Shown: piece by piece, positions 1 to 11,224 of the stretch
How positions within the stretch are numbered: position 1 is the stretch's first letter
How the letters are laid out: every line of letters starts with the position of its first letter
Assembly: GCA_018398815.1 (NCBI GenBank)
Contig: CM031616.1
Coordinates: 70,041,874-70,105,873, forward strand
Reading direction: 5' to 3'
DNA from: Conus ventricosus
Lineage: Eukaryota > Mollusca > Gastropoda > Neogastropoda > Conidae
Length of the DNA stretch: 64,000 nucleotides
Translations under genes and position numbers: made by a program
The notes under the pieces: model-generated
What the model was told of the DNA's origin: nothing
What the model saw: only the letters and a program-made list of their open reading frames with translations
Databases searched by the model: none

Positions 1-445
1 CACACACACACACTTCGTGTAGGATGTGAAGAAAAGCATATGACATATATGAAATAATAGGCAAGGTCTAGTACGGGGGAAGCATGGAGTGCTGGGGAGG
101 TACGAAGAATGGCCAATACCACGGATGATGTGGAGGAGACAGGGTCCGTGGGAGGTAACTGAAGGGTGGAGGAGTAGCAGGGGCGGGGAGGGACAGATCT
201 ATTGAACCATGGAGGCGGGGGAAAAGCACACTCGAGCGGCGCACATAGCGGACAGTCACTTTGGTTGGCTGGGAGATGGGTGACTGGACCCGTGCTGTTG
301 TCACTGCCCGTACACACATCTGGCCGCGCGGGGTCTTGGAGGGGCTTGCTGGAGGGGGGAGGGTGCAATATGGACAGATGCTGTGTCAATAGTTTTGGTG
401 TTATTTGGGGCAGCAGAGCGAGAGGCTGGCTGAACAATCTTGTGG

Positions 446-1159
446 TCACTCTGTGTACGCACCAGTGAGCTGGATGGTCTTAAAGGGCTTCCTGGAGGGG
501 GGAGGGGGGGAGACAAATGAGAAGTGCGTAAACGGGACGGAAGGTTTGGGAATTCTGAGAGGGTGGATGGGGGAGGGAGGAGAGGAGATCTGGGACGTCG
601 TGCGCTGTTGGTAGCATGAGACGTGTGGCGTGTAGGGGTGGAGGAGGGCCTGTCGTCTAGGGGGGAAGAGGTTTTGTGTCACACGTTCCACTCCCTTCCT
701 GCTGGGTTGTGTAGAGTTGTGGTACAACGCCAGTCTCGGGGCACCGCGCTGGGTGGTGAAGGTGGCACAATGGCTGATGAATTTAATCCCCATTGCTGAA
801 CAGGCCTCCTGAAGGTGGTCGTTGCTGGGGCGGATGATGGTGTTCAGAGGGTGCCGCCCTCTTGCCGGGATAATTGCAGAGGCCTGAAGTTGGGCTTTGG
901 GGAAGACTCGGTGGCACTGCACAATGAGCTCTCGCCACTGCTGCGTTGATATTGCACCAGCTGGCTGTGATGCTAAGAGCTCGCTGCAGTCACCAGCCCC
1001 CACATGGAAGGTAGCCTGCATCACGGTGTGGGTGGGTGTCTGCTTTGTAAGCCACCGAGTCAGGCTGGGGACCGTCAGATTGTCGGCACACTCCAACTGA
1101 GCGCTGGCCCTAGGGATGTTAATACCTCTTAGGGTGCAGTCACTCAGCAGTATTGTAGA
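446..1159 (-). CDS. SGNH/GDSL-esterase-like domain with altered catalytic residues
   Basis: The frame is open from about 1159, reading TILLSDCTLRGINIP, and continues without a stop to 446. It keeps the layout of an SGNH hydrolase: a GDS-like block (here Ser-Asp-Cys), a GxND-like block (HVGAGDC, with Gly where Asn is expected), an aliphatic strand ending in a PARGRHPLN stretch, and a C-terminal block where Asp-x-x-His is expected but YHNSTQPSRKG is seen. Nucleophile Ser to Cys, Asn to Gly, Asp to Asn and His to Gln would all weaken or abolish esterase chemistry. The tail after about residue 150 is Pro/Ser-rich and probably non-catalytic. The coiled-coil frame overlaps it by a few bases in another frame, so one indel separates them. 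A binding role rather than hydrolysis is an inference. Confidence 0.5.
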   Translation of the reverse strand, partial: STILLSDCTLRGINIPRASAQLECADNLTVPSLTRWLTKQTPTHTVMQATFHVGAGDCSELLASQPAGAISTQQWRELIVQCHRVFPKAQLQASAIIPARGRHPLNTIIRPSNDHLQEACSAMGIKFISHCATFTTQRGAPRLALYHNSTQPSRKGVERVTQNLFPPRRQALLHPYTPHVSCYQQRTTSQISSPPSPIHPLRIPKPSVPFTHFSFVSPPPPSRKPFKTIQLTGAYTE

Positions 1160-2035
1160 GTCTGTCTATCAATGGAAACCTTTTGAAGAGGGTGGGGAGG
1201 GACACATTGGGGAGATAATTTTTCAGGGAGAGGCGTCCTCTCACAAACGGGAAGTGGTTGGATATGTGAGTTAGAGGATTTCCCACATTGTGGGGGTGGG
1301 TTGTCCTGTACTTTGTCACTGTGAGTTGTGTTGGTAGGGCTGAATGGGGGTGGTGCATCCTGTATACAGTGTGCAGTGAGAGAAGGTGGGGTGTTTTGTG
1401 TCTGGGGAGGATGGAGAGATTGCTTTTGTTGGGTGGCGGAGGAGTTTGAATGTGATTTACATTTAGATTTTTTATTGGTTGTTATGGTTTTGCGAGAGGA
1501 TGATTTGTCATTGTCAGATGAAGACATGTGAGTAAGTTGTGTAGATAGAGCGTCGAGTTCTATTTTGAAGGTCTGTCTGGTTTCCTGTAGTGTTGATCTG
1601 AGGGCAGAGATTTCGTCACGCAGGGACTGAGTGATCCTAAGGAATTCTTCCTTAGGCACCAGTCGTCATGACTACAGCTACAATCTGTGGGACTGTTGTC
1701 ATCAGTGTTGGTGTCAGTCCCTTTCACTGAGCCGTCACAATTGTCTGTGTCGTTTGACGTTGTCATTGTGGTTTTGTTGTCAGTTGTCGCACAGGTTTTG
1801 CTCAATGGGCCATTTGCCTCTAGTGTCTTGTCAAAGTCAGCTGCTGGGTGCTTGTCGTCATCCCTAGTGTCAGTCTCTGGTGTTGATGTGCTGTCTTCAG
1901 AATGATTGTCAGTGTTATCTGCTAGGGTTACACCGTTTGTCGTGCAAGTGAAAGGGGTTGTAATGTTTGTAATGTCTACTGCTGATGTAATGTCATGAAA
2001 GGGAAAAGGGATGGAGCTGATGTCGTTTTCTGTCC

Positions 2036-2545
2036 CAAGGATGGATGGTGATCCAGGGCGAATGACTAAACGGTCATGGGGGAAGGTAGACAAAGGGTGG
2101 TCGTGGTGTGTGGGATGGACAAGGATGGATGGTGATCCAGGGCGAATGACTAAACGGTCATGGGGGAAGGTAGACAAAGGGTGGTCGTGGTGTGTGGGAT
2201 GGACAAGGATGGATGGTGATCCAGGGCGAATGACTAAACGGTCATGAGGGGAAGGTAGACAAAGGGTGGTCGTGGTGTGTGGGATGGACAAGGATGGATG
2301 GTGATCCAGGGCGAATGACTAAACGGTCATGGGGGGAAGGTAGACAAAGGGTGGTCGTGGTGTGTGGGATGGACAAGGATGGATGGTGATCCTGGGCGAA
2401 TGACTAAACGGTCATGGGGGGAAGGTAGACAAAGGGTGGTCGTGGTGTGTGGGATGGACAAGGATGGATGGTGATCCAGGGCGAGTGACTAAACGGTCAT
2501 GGGGGGAAGGTAGACAAAGGGTGGTCGTGGTGTGTGGGATGGACA
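2036..2545. repeat. Minisatellite, unit 84-86 bp, about 6 copies
   Basis: The unit begins GGATGGATGGTGATCC and recurs at about 2038, 2123, 2207, 2292, 2377 and 2462. Units of 84 bp keep the minus-strand frame (28-residue repeat containing HDRLVIRPGSPSI). Units with one or two extra G in the G-run break it, so the array is both coding and frame-unstable. Confidence 0.9.
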
Positions 2546-2696
2546 AGGGGAAACACAACACAGGCCTTGGAAGAATTGCAGGGCGTGGAGACGGTGGAGA
2601 ACAATCTTGCTACTTCCGAAGGGGGGCGGCTCACATTTCAGCTCTACTGGGTGCTGTGTAGGAGCGGTGAGAGCTGCACAGCGCTTCTGCCGGTGT

Positions 2697-3012
2697 TCGC
2701 TACACACTGTAGCGACAGGGAGTGGTGCGGAGACTGATCTACACACTGTAGCGACAGGGAGTGGTGCGGAGACTGATCTACACACTGTAGCGACAGGGAG
2801 TGGTGCGGAGACTGATCTACACACTGTAGCGACAGGGAGTGGTGCGGAGACTGATCTACACACTGTAGCGACAGGGAGTGGTGCGGAGACTGATCTACAC
2901 ACTGTAGCGACAGGGAGTGGTGCAGAGACTGATCTACACACTGTAGCGACAGGGAGTGCTGCGGAGACTGATCTACACACTGTAGCGACAGGGAGTGCTG
3001 CGGAGACTGATC
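2697..3012. repeat. Minisatellite, unit 39 bp, 8 copies
   Basis: The unit (CTACACACTGTAGCGACAGG plus 19 bp) is repeated eight times with one or two substitutions. At 39 bp it is exactly 13 codons, so it stays open on both strands. The minus-strand reading (SVSAPLPVATVCR) continues from the conserved YTT/VQG region, which favours that strand as the coding one. Confidence 0.92.
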
Positions 3013-3396
3013 GGTCGTGTGTTGATGCTGGCGCCGCGGTCAGCGTGTGTACAATGGCACGCAGTATTCTGAACTCCTCATTGACCCAGTCTTGGCAGGC
3101 CCGGCCCTGAACAAGGATTTTGTTGGTTGTGTAATAAATGTGGATCTTGAGAAGTTTTTTTGTTTGGGTGTGATCTGAGTCGTAATTCAAGTGTTTACTG
3201 GAATAGGTCTGGTGGTAGTCATAGTGCAGTTAGTGGGTAAACTAATGTTGTGAATTTTGTGGTCTGATGCGTAGTCAGTCCATGAGCTGTTGATGCCGGT
3301 TGGTTTGTAAGCACCAACGTATCTATGAAACAATGTGTATCTCCATTGTGGCATTGAGTGTGAAAGTGTGTCAAATGTTTTCTGTATGGGGTCCAT

Positions 3397-3755
3397 AGTG
3401 TGAGTGATTACGCTCGAGAAAATGTTCCCCGAGCGTCGCTCCTTTGTCCTGGGTCATGGATCGCGTGATGGGACCCATGACTGCAACTGTACCCAGTTGC
3501 GCGGCAATTGGCTGAAGGGGAAACTAGGGCATGATGGCGGCTTGCTTCACATCACGCTACACGTGGGACACAATACACAATCCACGTGAATCGTTGAATG
3601 CACACACAATCACATCACACACTGACTTGAAGAAGTTAGAAATGCAAGTATACTGTCAACATACCGTCATATTTACCTTGTTTGCCACATTAACTTTCAA
3701 TAACTTTGTTGTAAACCACTGGATCTGTAAAACACGTCCGCACTCGTCGGAAACC
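3397..3755. other. No gene seen; 5' flank of the minus-strand relic
   Basis: This stretch has ordinary base composition and no ORF with recognisable features. It would hold the promoter of the minus-strand protein relic. A 7-bp inverted repeat (ACGCTCG...CGAGCGT, about 3410-3437) is visible; its meaning is unknown. Confidence 0.4.
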
Positions 3756-3759
3756 GGAA

Positions 3760-3797
3760 GAGAGAGAGAGAGCGAGAGAGAGAGAGAGAGAGAGTGA

Positions 3798-3830
<33 letters not shown>

Positions 3831-3834
3831 GAGG
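3760..3834. repeat. (GA)n microsatellite
   Basis: Nearly pure GA dinucleotides with a few interruptions, immediately before the homopolymer-rich block. Confidence 0.95.
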
Positions 3835-5639
3835 GTTTAACAAATTACAATTAAAATGAAATAAAAGTTAAAGGTTAAAACCTCTCGTCCAAATGGCTAC
3901 AGAGGCACCAAAAAAAAAAAAAAAACCTGCCCCAAAAGGGTGCACCGTGTCTGGGGAAAACCACCCCAAAAATTCGTGGGGCAAGACAGGGCTTTAAATG
4001 GCGGAATTTTTGTGGCCTTACCTTCCCGGGAAACGCTTGGGTTCCCTTTTTCCTGCTGGGGGGGGGGAAAAGGGTCCAAGCCATGGGTTGCCTACCCCAC
4101 CCCCCCAACTTGGAACTCACGACCACCGCTCAGCACCGGCCGCTCTGTTTCCTGGACCCCGGCTTCTGAAGAAAGTGAAAAAGGGAACCCCCACCCCCTA
4201 TTAGGATGTCCGGGGGGGGGGGGTTCTTTTGAAAATAGGGACAGGGGGGCGGGGCGGGGAAAAATTTTCCCTACATCGGGGGGGAAGGGGGGAGGGGGGG
4301 GTGTTGCTGGATTGAGGTCAGGAAAAGAACTCCACTTTTAGAAAGATATACCAATTATGGTGTATTTCGGCCTCCAGTTTGTGCCCTCAACCTGATAAGG
4401 GTTCAAGGGCCCAAAAAATTTAAAAAAAAAAAAAAGGTAGTCATTCCAAAGTTTTTTGAATTTGCTTAAAATTTTGTTGGGACTAGTAAAGGGCTAGTCA
4501 AATACCGGTAAAAAACCTGGCAACAGTGGGCTTTGCAACCCCCATCCTCCTTCCTGGCCCTTCCCAAATTTTCCCATACATTTTTTTTTCAAGAAATAAA
4601 TTAAAAATTTAAAGACAAACGACAAACATTTTGATCGTGAAATTTTTTCTATTCCTTGGGAAAACAAAAAGGGGATGTTGAGGGGAAAATTTTTAAAAGC
4701 CTGTAAAGGGGGTTTAAATGAAACGGTAAGGGGAGATTTTTAATTTTCAATTGTATCGGGCCCCCCCGTTTTTTGGGGAAAATTTTTATGCAAGTATATC
4801 TTTTTTTTTTTCCCTCTCTTTGTTTACCATTACGTCCTCCCTCCTCTGTCTCCTCTCCCCCGTGCGGTATCCACTAAGATTGGGGCCTTTGCGGGGAGCC
4901 CCATTTTTTTTGGCCCTTTCTAAAAAAGTTTTTTTTTACACTTTAATTTTCTTCCCCCCTTTGGGGAAAACCCCAGTGATCTTTTGATATAATTAAAATC
5001 TTCACCAAAATTTTTCCCCTTTTTTTCCCTTTTTTGGGCTTTTGCTAGGTTTTTCTTTAAAAACCTAAAAAAAATGTATTTCATAATTTTCCTTGGGTTT
5101 GTTGGGGGCTTTTTGGTTCATTGTGGCCCGTTAGCCCCCCTTTTTCTCCACAAAATCATGTTTTTTTTTTTTTTTCTTTTTAAAATTTGGGAGGGCATGT
5201 TTGGTGATTTGGGGGGGCCATTTTAAATTTTTGGCGACCGGGTACTGAAAGTGAACCCCGGCGGGGGGGGCCCAGTAGCTGCCCCATTGGGGGAAATTTT
5301 TGGTTTCGAATATTTTTTCTTCTTTTTGGGGTGGGGTTTTAAATTAAAAAGGTGGGTATTGTGCGTTTTTCAAAAGGTTTGTAAAGAATAACACTAAAGG
5401 GCAGGCCACGGGGTGGCCTGATCTTATCCCCCCTAATTTGGCAACAAAAGGAAAACGGGTTGTACATTTCATTGAGGAACCCTTTTTTTCCCCTTTGGGC
5501 TGGGGGGGGACACCCCCTGAACGACCTGGGGGGTCGGCGGGGTTTTTGGGGATAAAACTGAAGCGGGAAGGTGAGGGAGACGGGGGGATATTACCGGGGC
5601 TCTCTGAACTGCACGACAAAGTGGAATGGGTAAGAAAAA

Positions 5640-6050
5640 AAACCAGAAAGAAAAAAAATGGAAACAAACCATCACATGAGGGACAACAAAAAGGACGATT
5701 AGGGATGATGATGAGGAAAAATCCCAAAGACGACGAGGGGACGACGTTTAGAAAAATCATAAAAAAAAACACAACAGTGACGACAACAACAAAGAAAAAT
5801 TTATCAGGATAAACGACGAGGGCAATGATGAAAAAGAAAATAACAACGCAAAGGACGGCAAAAAACCCGATAAAACAAAAGATAAAGAGGATGACGACGA
5901 CCCGACGATGAAACAATAATAGTAATAATAATAATAATAATAAAACTGAAGGTAAAAAAAAAAAATGATAATGAAATAATTATTAAAAAATCATCATTAC
6001 TTCATCATCATAAACTTTCACATCATCAAAAACTCATCATCATCATCAGG
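5640..6050. repeat. Degenerate trinucleotide-rich tract (GAC/AAC/AAT/TCA)
   Basis: The sequence is dominated by AAC, GAC, AAT and then TCA triplets, with a purer (AAT)n stretch at about 5926-5945. It gives an artificial long frame on the minus strand. Confidence 0.7.
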
Positions 6051-6134
6051 GGTGGCTATGTAAATCAAAATTTAAAACAAATTTAAAGGTTAAAAGGGCC
6101 TTTCACAGTCAAAAAAACCCAAGCAACAAAGGGA

Positions 6135-7222
6135 AAGATTTTTAACACACCAACAACACACACACACACACCAACACACAACACACACACACAAGCACAC
6201 ACACCACACACCCAGGGGGGGGGGAGAGAGGGAGAAACAGAAAGGGGCCCCATCACCGACCGAACAGGTACCCCAAGCAATTCCAACTTGAAAAACACAC
6301 ACCCCCCCCCCCCCCCCCCCCCCGCTAAATTTTAGAAACCTGTTTTGGATCCCCGGGGCAGAGGCTCAAAAAATTTTTTTCACACGGTCAGCCCTTTATT
6401 TCTTTCAGTTTTTTGGGTTGGGCCCAGGATTTCCTTTTCCCTTTTTACCTTTGGGGCCCTTCACAATTTGGGGTTTTGGGAGTATGTCGGATTTGGGGGG
6501 GGCTTTTTTTTTCCCCCGTGGGGGATGGTTGACAATGCACCCAGAATGAATTTTTTTTCAGGTCTAGGAGATCCCAAAAGGAAAAAAAAAAAAAACTAAC
6601 AAAAAGGCCAGGCCGGTTCTGCTGATGTGAAATAAACCAGGGGGATGCAAGTCGACTTTTAGACGGGGGAAAATGAAATTTTGGGCCTTTTCCCCCAAAT
6701 ACAAAAGGGCGAGGGCCCCCCTTATTTGCTAGTAAAGGGTTTAAGTATTTAAAATTTCTTAACGTCGGCACGACATCCTTTCCCCCCACCTCCCGCCTCC
6801 TTTCCCCCCGCTTCATTGGGCCATCCCCCCCCCCCCACCCCCCCCCCCCTTTCCCCCCCACATTTTTCCTTCTCTGCTAATAAGTATTTAACTCTTTGGC
6901 CTCGGGGGGGAAGAATTTTTTGCTCACTTGTTTTTTTCCTTCCCCATTTTTTTTTGGGCCAAACCCAAAAGTTTGCCGCACACAAAACAAACACACACAA
7001 CCCCCCACACCCCACACACACACACACACACCCACACAAACACACACACACACACACACCCCACACAAATACTAACCCCTAACACCAAAAACACACAAAA
7101 GGGAGAGAGAGAGAGAGGGGAGCGAGGGGGGGAAGAAAAGGAAAGGAGAGAGAGAGAAAGAGAAAAGCAAAGAGAGAGAGAAAAAAAAAAAAAAAAGGAA
7201 AGGAAAACCCCCCCCCCCCCCC
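6135..7222. repeat. Scattered (CA)n, poly-C and (GA)n tracts
   Basis: (CA)n-like tracts occur at 6135-6215 and 6975-7075, poly-C at 6301-6323 and 7208-7222, and purine-rich GA at 7100-7200. Nothing coding is supported between them. Confidence 0.8.
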
Positions 7223-8016
7223 AAGACTCAAATGTTTTTTTCAAAAGGCCATACCCCCCTTAAAAAGGGGGTTATTTTAAAATTTTAAGCCCGCACAGAG
7301 TTTTGGGTCTTTTAAATTTTGGGATAAACATTTTCCTCCTTGTAAAGGGCCTTTAAATAAATAAATTCTAACTTTTTAAAACGGTACTTAAATTTGGGTT
7401 TAATGCCATTAACAATTGAAACTTGAACAAAACAAGGATATTTTCAAATATTTTTTGGGGGGGGGTTTGAATTGTTCCTAAAAATCTCAAAAAAACTTTG
7501 GGGAAACCAGCACAAAAGGGAACTTCGTCCCCTTTTGCATTTGGGAAAACAATGGCAGATCAGTTTTCTTTCGCTTTGGCGGTCTAACGAAAGTAAGGGA
7601 TTTAACCATATCAGAAAACACCAATCAAAATCTAGTCGGGAAAGTGTTTAAAAAATGCTTGTCTATTTTTATTGACATGTAAACGGGGAAAAAAGCGTAA
7701 TTGACTAACTTCGGTATAATTAAAAATCTCTCCTTTTTTGTAGGTGCGGGGTTCCAATTTTGCCAACTGCAAAAATTTAAAACTTTTTTGGGGAAAAACC
7801 TTTCATAAAAACATTCATATCACCAACATTTTGGGTTGAGCCCAAGAAAAAACCCAAATCCATATTCACATAGTTTTTCTTTTCTAACATTTGTTACCCC
7901 ATTTTTCTTACCCTATTGCCCCAATTCAAAACAGCATTCATACGTTTTGGGGGCGGGGGGGGTCCCCCTGTGTTCTTCCCATCGGTAATTTTTAAAACCA
8001 ATTTTCCGAATACATT

Positions 8017-8870
8017 TTAAAAAAGGGAATTCAAATGAAGGCGGATCCCCTTAGCCGGTTCACCAAATCCCCAAATCTTTTGGGGTTCGGCAACGACACC
8101 CCAAAAATTTTTCTTTAGAGCAAACAAAGGGGATTTTTTCGCAAAAAAACAACAGCGCATCCAACCCCCAAATTTTTCCACTCCATATTGCCCCATCGGC
8201 GGGAAAAAAACCCTTTTTAAGGGGGAAACAGGGTAAAAACAATTTGGGGAAAAGGCTTTTTTGGGTTTAATAAAAATTCGTTGGGGGGGAATGAACAAAC
8301 CAAAGGCTTTTTTGGGTTTCCCCAAAAATTTTTTAAAAAAGGTATAGACCAAATTTTTCCGGGTGGGAAAAAATCCCCCCCAAAACTATTTTACCTTTTT
8401 TAACAAAGAAATTAGATCCAAAATTTTTTAATTATTTTTCCTTGGCTGCCGGGGAAAGACCCGCCCTTTAAAATACAAAGTAAAATTTTTTTCTTTAGAA
8501 AATTGAATTTGGTTCCCGGGAATGTTTAATTTTTAATTAATTTTTAAAAATCCAAAAAAACGGGCTCAAACCCAAGCCCGGGGGTTTTTTTTCACTAAAA
8601 CCAGAAGAAAATTTAAAATTGTTATAAAAAGTTTCCCCGGGGGCCCTTTCCAAAAATATAAACTTTTTAAAATTTAAATAACTTTAGAATAAACCAAAAC
8701 AAAAGGGGCCACAAAATGCCCTTTTAACCCCAAAATACAGTTTAAATAATTTTAAATGCCCCATTCCAAATAAGGGTTTAAACAAAAATTTTTCCTTAAC
8801 ATTTTTCCCGGGCCCATAAATAACCAGTTTTAAGGCAAAGGGGCCACAATATATTTCGTCGAATAAAGGG
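8017..8870 (-). pseudogene. CR1-like LINE RT middle and post-RT region
   Basis: The minus strand around 8.87-8.70 kb reads IYCGPFALK... then KEKFLFKPLFGMG, resembling the LYCAF-D--KAFD / REKL-YKL---GI block of RT. The frame at 8352-8017 contains GQYGVEKFGGW and FALKKNFWGV, closely matching VQYGAELWG and YALKKFLGV of the copy at 55.6-55.8 kb. It is therefore the continuation of the element cut at 11,970. The catalytic YADD block was not found. Confidence 0.5.
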
Positions 8871-8976
8871 GTTTGGGGGGGGGTTTTTTCAAGGGGAAAT
8901 AAAACATCCGGGGGGTTGGGGGTTCCGTTTTTGTGGGGGGGGGGTTTAGGGGGGATAAAGGGGGGGGGGGTGGGTT

Positions 8977-11046
8977 TTATAACCCTTTTGTTTGTGGGGG
9001 GGGGTGGGGGGGGGGGGGTTGGGGGGGGGGGGCCAGGCCCCTGTCCTCGGCCTTTTCCGCATAGCGTAGGCTTTCCATCCTTCCATTCTTTGATTTTTCC
9101 ACCCAAAACATTTTTGGCTTGTCGTCCCCCGGGGTTGGGGGCCCCTTCCAGCGTCCCCTTAGGACGGGTTTGGGGGGGGTTTGGGGGGGGTTGGGTAGGG
9201 GGAAGGGGGGGCCCAAAAACCCCGACAGCCCTCTTCTTACGGGTTGCCAAGGGGGGTTTTTTGGGGGCCGGGCCAAGGGATTTTTTTTTTGGGCTCCTCA
9301 AAAGGGGGCCCTTTTTGGGCTTCCCTTCGGCCAAGAGACCCCGAGCAAGCCCTGAAGCATTTAGTTGAAAAATTTTTCGGGATTTTTTTTTGGGGGTCTC
9401 GCTGTGGGGGGGCCCAGTTTTTCGCACCATACAGCGGGATGGACAGCACCGGGGACTTGACACTTCCCTTTGGGGGAAAACGGATCTCCCTGCTTTTTCC
9501 AGATTTTGTTTAGCTTTGGGATTTTGCGGGGGGCTGTTGCATGGGGGGGGCAGTTGGTTTTGGGGGGATGTCTTTTTGTGGAGCAAAACCGTTTTGGGGG
9601 AAAGGGGCCCCAAAGGGAAATTTTGAAAGGGCCCATTCTTTAAAAGCTGTTTTCCGTTCAGGGAGATTTCGGGCTTTGGGTGTTGTTGTGCTGTTAAACC
9701 GGGAAAATTTTGCTTTTTTCTGTCTCACTTCCATTCAATGCACCTGCCCTTTCTTCCAGTCTCTTGCGGGTCTTGTATTCTTCTTTTGCTGCCCCCCCAT
9801 CAGGTCGATGTCATTTTGCAAACCCCCCTAAAGTTTTGAGGGTTTCTTCCTCCGATGGAGACAGTGGAGGGGAAGTCATAAAAGGGTTTTTTCCCCACGC
9901 ATAAATTTTTTCCAAAAAAAGGATTGAACAGTAACGGGAGATAGCAGGCACCTTTGGAGGGACCCCAAACGGGGGTTTTGGAAGTAGTCCCCAAACGGGT
10001 TTGGGTTGAGGAGGACTGCGCTGCGGGGGTGTTTAAAACGGGCGCCTGGATTTTTTGGGGACGAGACCCCCCTAGGGCCAAATTTTTCGGAGCACCTGCC
10101 AAAAACCCTTTGGGCCCCAAAACCCCCCTGTCAAACGCTTGGCCAAAGTAAAGGGGAATTTGGGGGAAACGGGTCTCCTGGTTTTGCGGGGGGGTTTCCC
10201 CCCCTCATACCGGGCAGGGAAGACTGTTCTACTGGCGGTCCCCTTTCCCCTAAATTCCAGCTTTTCTTCCGCCAAGTTTTTTTTCCCCCTCTTTTTTCGT
10301 CATTCAAGATGCCCCGAGCATGATTTTAAACGGGTGGGGCTAATAACTTTTTTTCTGAAAGTTCGGCTTGGGGGGTAGTTTTTCCCTGTTTGGGGCAGGG
10401 GATGATGAGTGTTGAGCCCTTTTCTGTGGGCCACTGTTTTGGTCCCAGATCTTCTGACAAATCGTGTTACTAAGGACCAATTCCCTTTCCCCCTCCATTT
10501 TTTGAGCACCGGCGGAATTTTGTCTGCTCCGGGTGATTTCCCCCCCGAAGGCTGCCGTTGGCTTCTTCCATTTCTTCTCTTAAATCACTGGAGTGGGGGG
10601 GAAACCCTTGATGGTGTTGAGCCCCCCCCTCAACAGACTGTCGCGCGGGTATGGGAAATTTTTAAATTTTCTTGGCAGTACTTTTCCATCTTTTTCAAAA
10701 CAGGGGAGCTTCTGTCACACTCGCCGGGGGTACCTCGATGACTGACGACTTTTTTTTGGCTGCGTTTTGGGGTGGGGGTTTTTTCCCAGTGTGGTAAAGG
10801 GCATGTTTGCGGGTTTTCCCTTTTCCATACCTTTCCAAATTTTCTCGCACGGATTAGGGATCCTTTTGGTTCGGGGGTTTCAATCATTTCCTTCTTTAAA
10901 AGGTGGGTTTTTTTCGATACGGTGCGGTTTGGGGTTAAAGGGGCCGGGTTTTTTTCGTATTTTTCGTGACTTTTTTTTGGTCGCAGAGGAAAAGGAAAGG
11001 GCGTTTGAGATCCAGGCTTGGGGGGTTTTCTTCCTCTGTCCCCCAA
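8977..11046 (-). pseudogene. LINE reverse transcriptase and C-terminal region, many frameshifts
   Basis: In order on the minus strand: a Lys-rich linker ending in a KYCQENL-like motif (10.9-10.65 kb); a DKIPPVLK-like RT start and a PLPQTGKNYP block (usually LPKKG--NYR; 10.5-10.3 kb); AEEKLEFRGKGT (usually AEEQAGFR-GRST; about 10.27 kb); a KRLTGGFWG-like KAFD block; TVSIGGR followed by a disturbed FADDID site (about 9.86 kb); PLYGAKNW (usually LYG-E-W; 9.44 kb); and VLRGRWKGP...MFWVEKSKNGR (usually LQG-LEGGRRRGRQKKCW--NIKEW; about 9.1 kb). The succession is too long to be chance, but no frame is continuous. The family resembles APE-type LINEs common in invertebrates; its clade is not assigned. 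Confidence 0.6.
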
Positions 11047-11224
11047 GTCCCACCCCCCTCTTTTTTCGCAGACGGCCTCATTGAAGCTTTTTTGTGGGGT
11101 CGTTGATGTCAGGGGCCAGGAGGGTTAGTGCCCGCCCAACCGCCCCCCGAGGGAAGGACACAAGAGGGGAAAAGTGGCGAAGAGTCCCCTACATGAAAAA
11201 GGCGTAGCTTTTTATCGACCAAAG

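Larger units (their letters stand above)
446..3396 (-). pseudogene. Broken retroelement-type protein (N-terminal motif, two coding minisatellites, coiled coil, SGNH-like C-terminus)
   Basis: On the minus strand several open frames follow one another in a sensible domain order but are separated by frameshifts. An ATG at 3396 opens a short N-terminal frame that stops at 3187. The next frame (about 3225-2489) holds a conserved-looking stretch (IHIYYTTNKILVQG, then CQDWVNEEF) followed by eight 13-residue repeats. A further frame (2291-1560) has 28-residue repeats and an acidic Ser/Thr/Asp-rich part. A frame ending at 1144 begins with a heptad-like coiled-coil segment and a Lys/Ser-rich stretch. 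An SGNH-esterase-like domain follows at 1159-446. I recall this order (YTT/VQG motif, spacer, coiled coil, SGNH-like domain) from uncharacterised invertebrate retroelement-associated proteins, but I cannot name the family. No RT is present next to it. It could be an unusual host gene, but the frameshifts argue for a relic. Confidence 0.55.

Noticed and set aside
2532..3110. Plus-strand 192-codon open frame
   Set aside because: It is the mirror of the 39-bp coding minisatellite. The conserved motif upstream is on the minus strand.
8684..9613. Minus-strand 309-codon frame and overlapping plus-strand frames
   Set aside because: Created by G and C homopolymers; only scattered pieces match LINE proteins, in changing frames.
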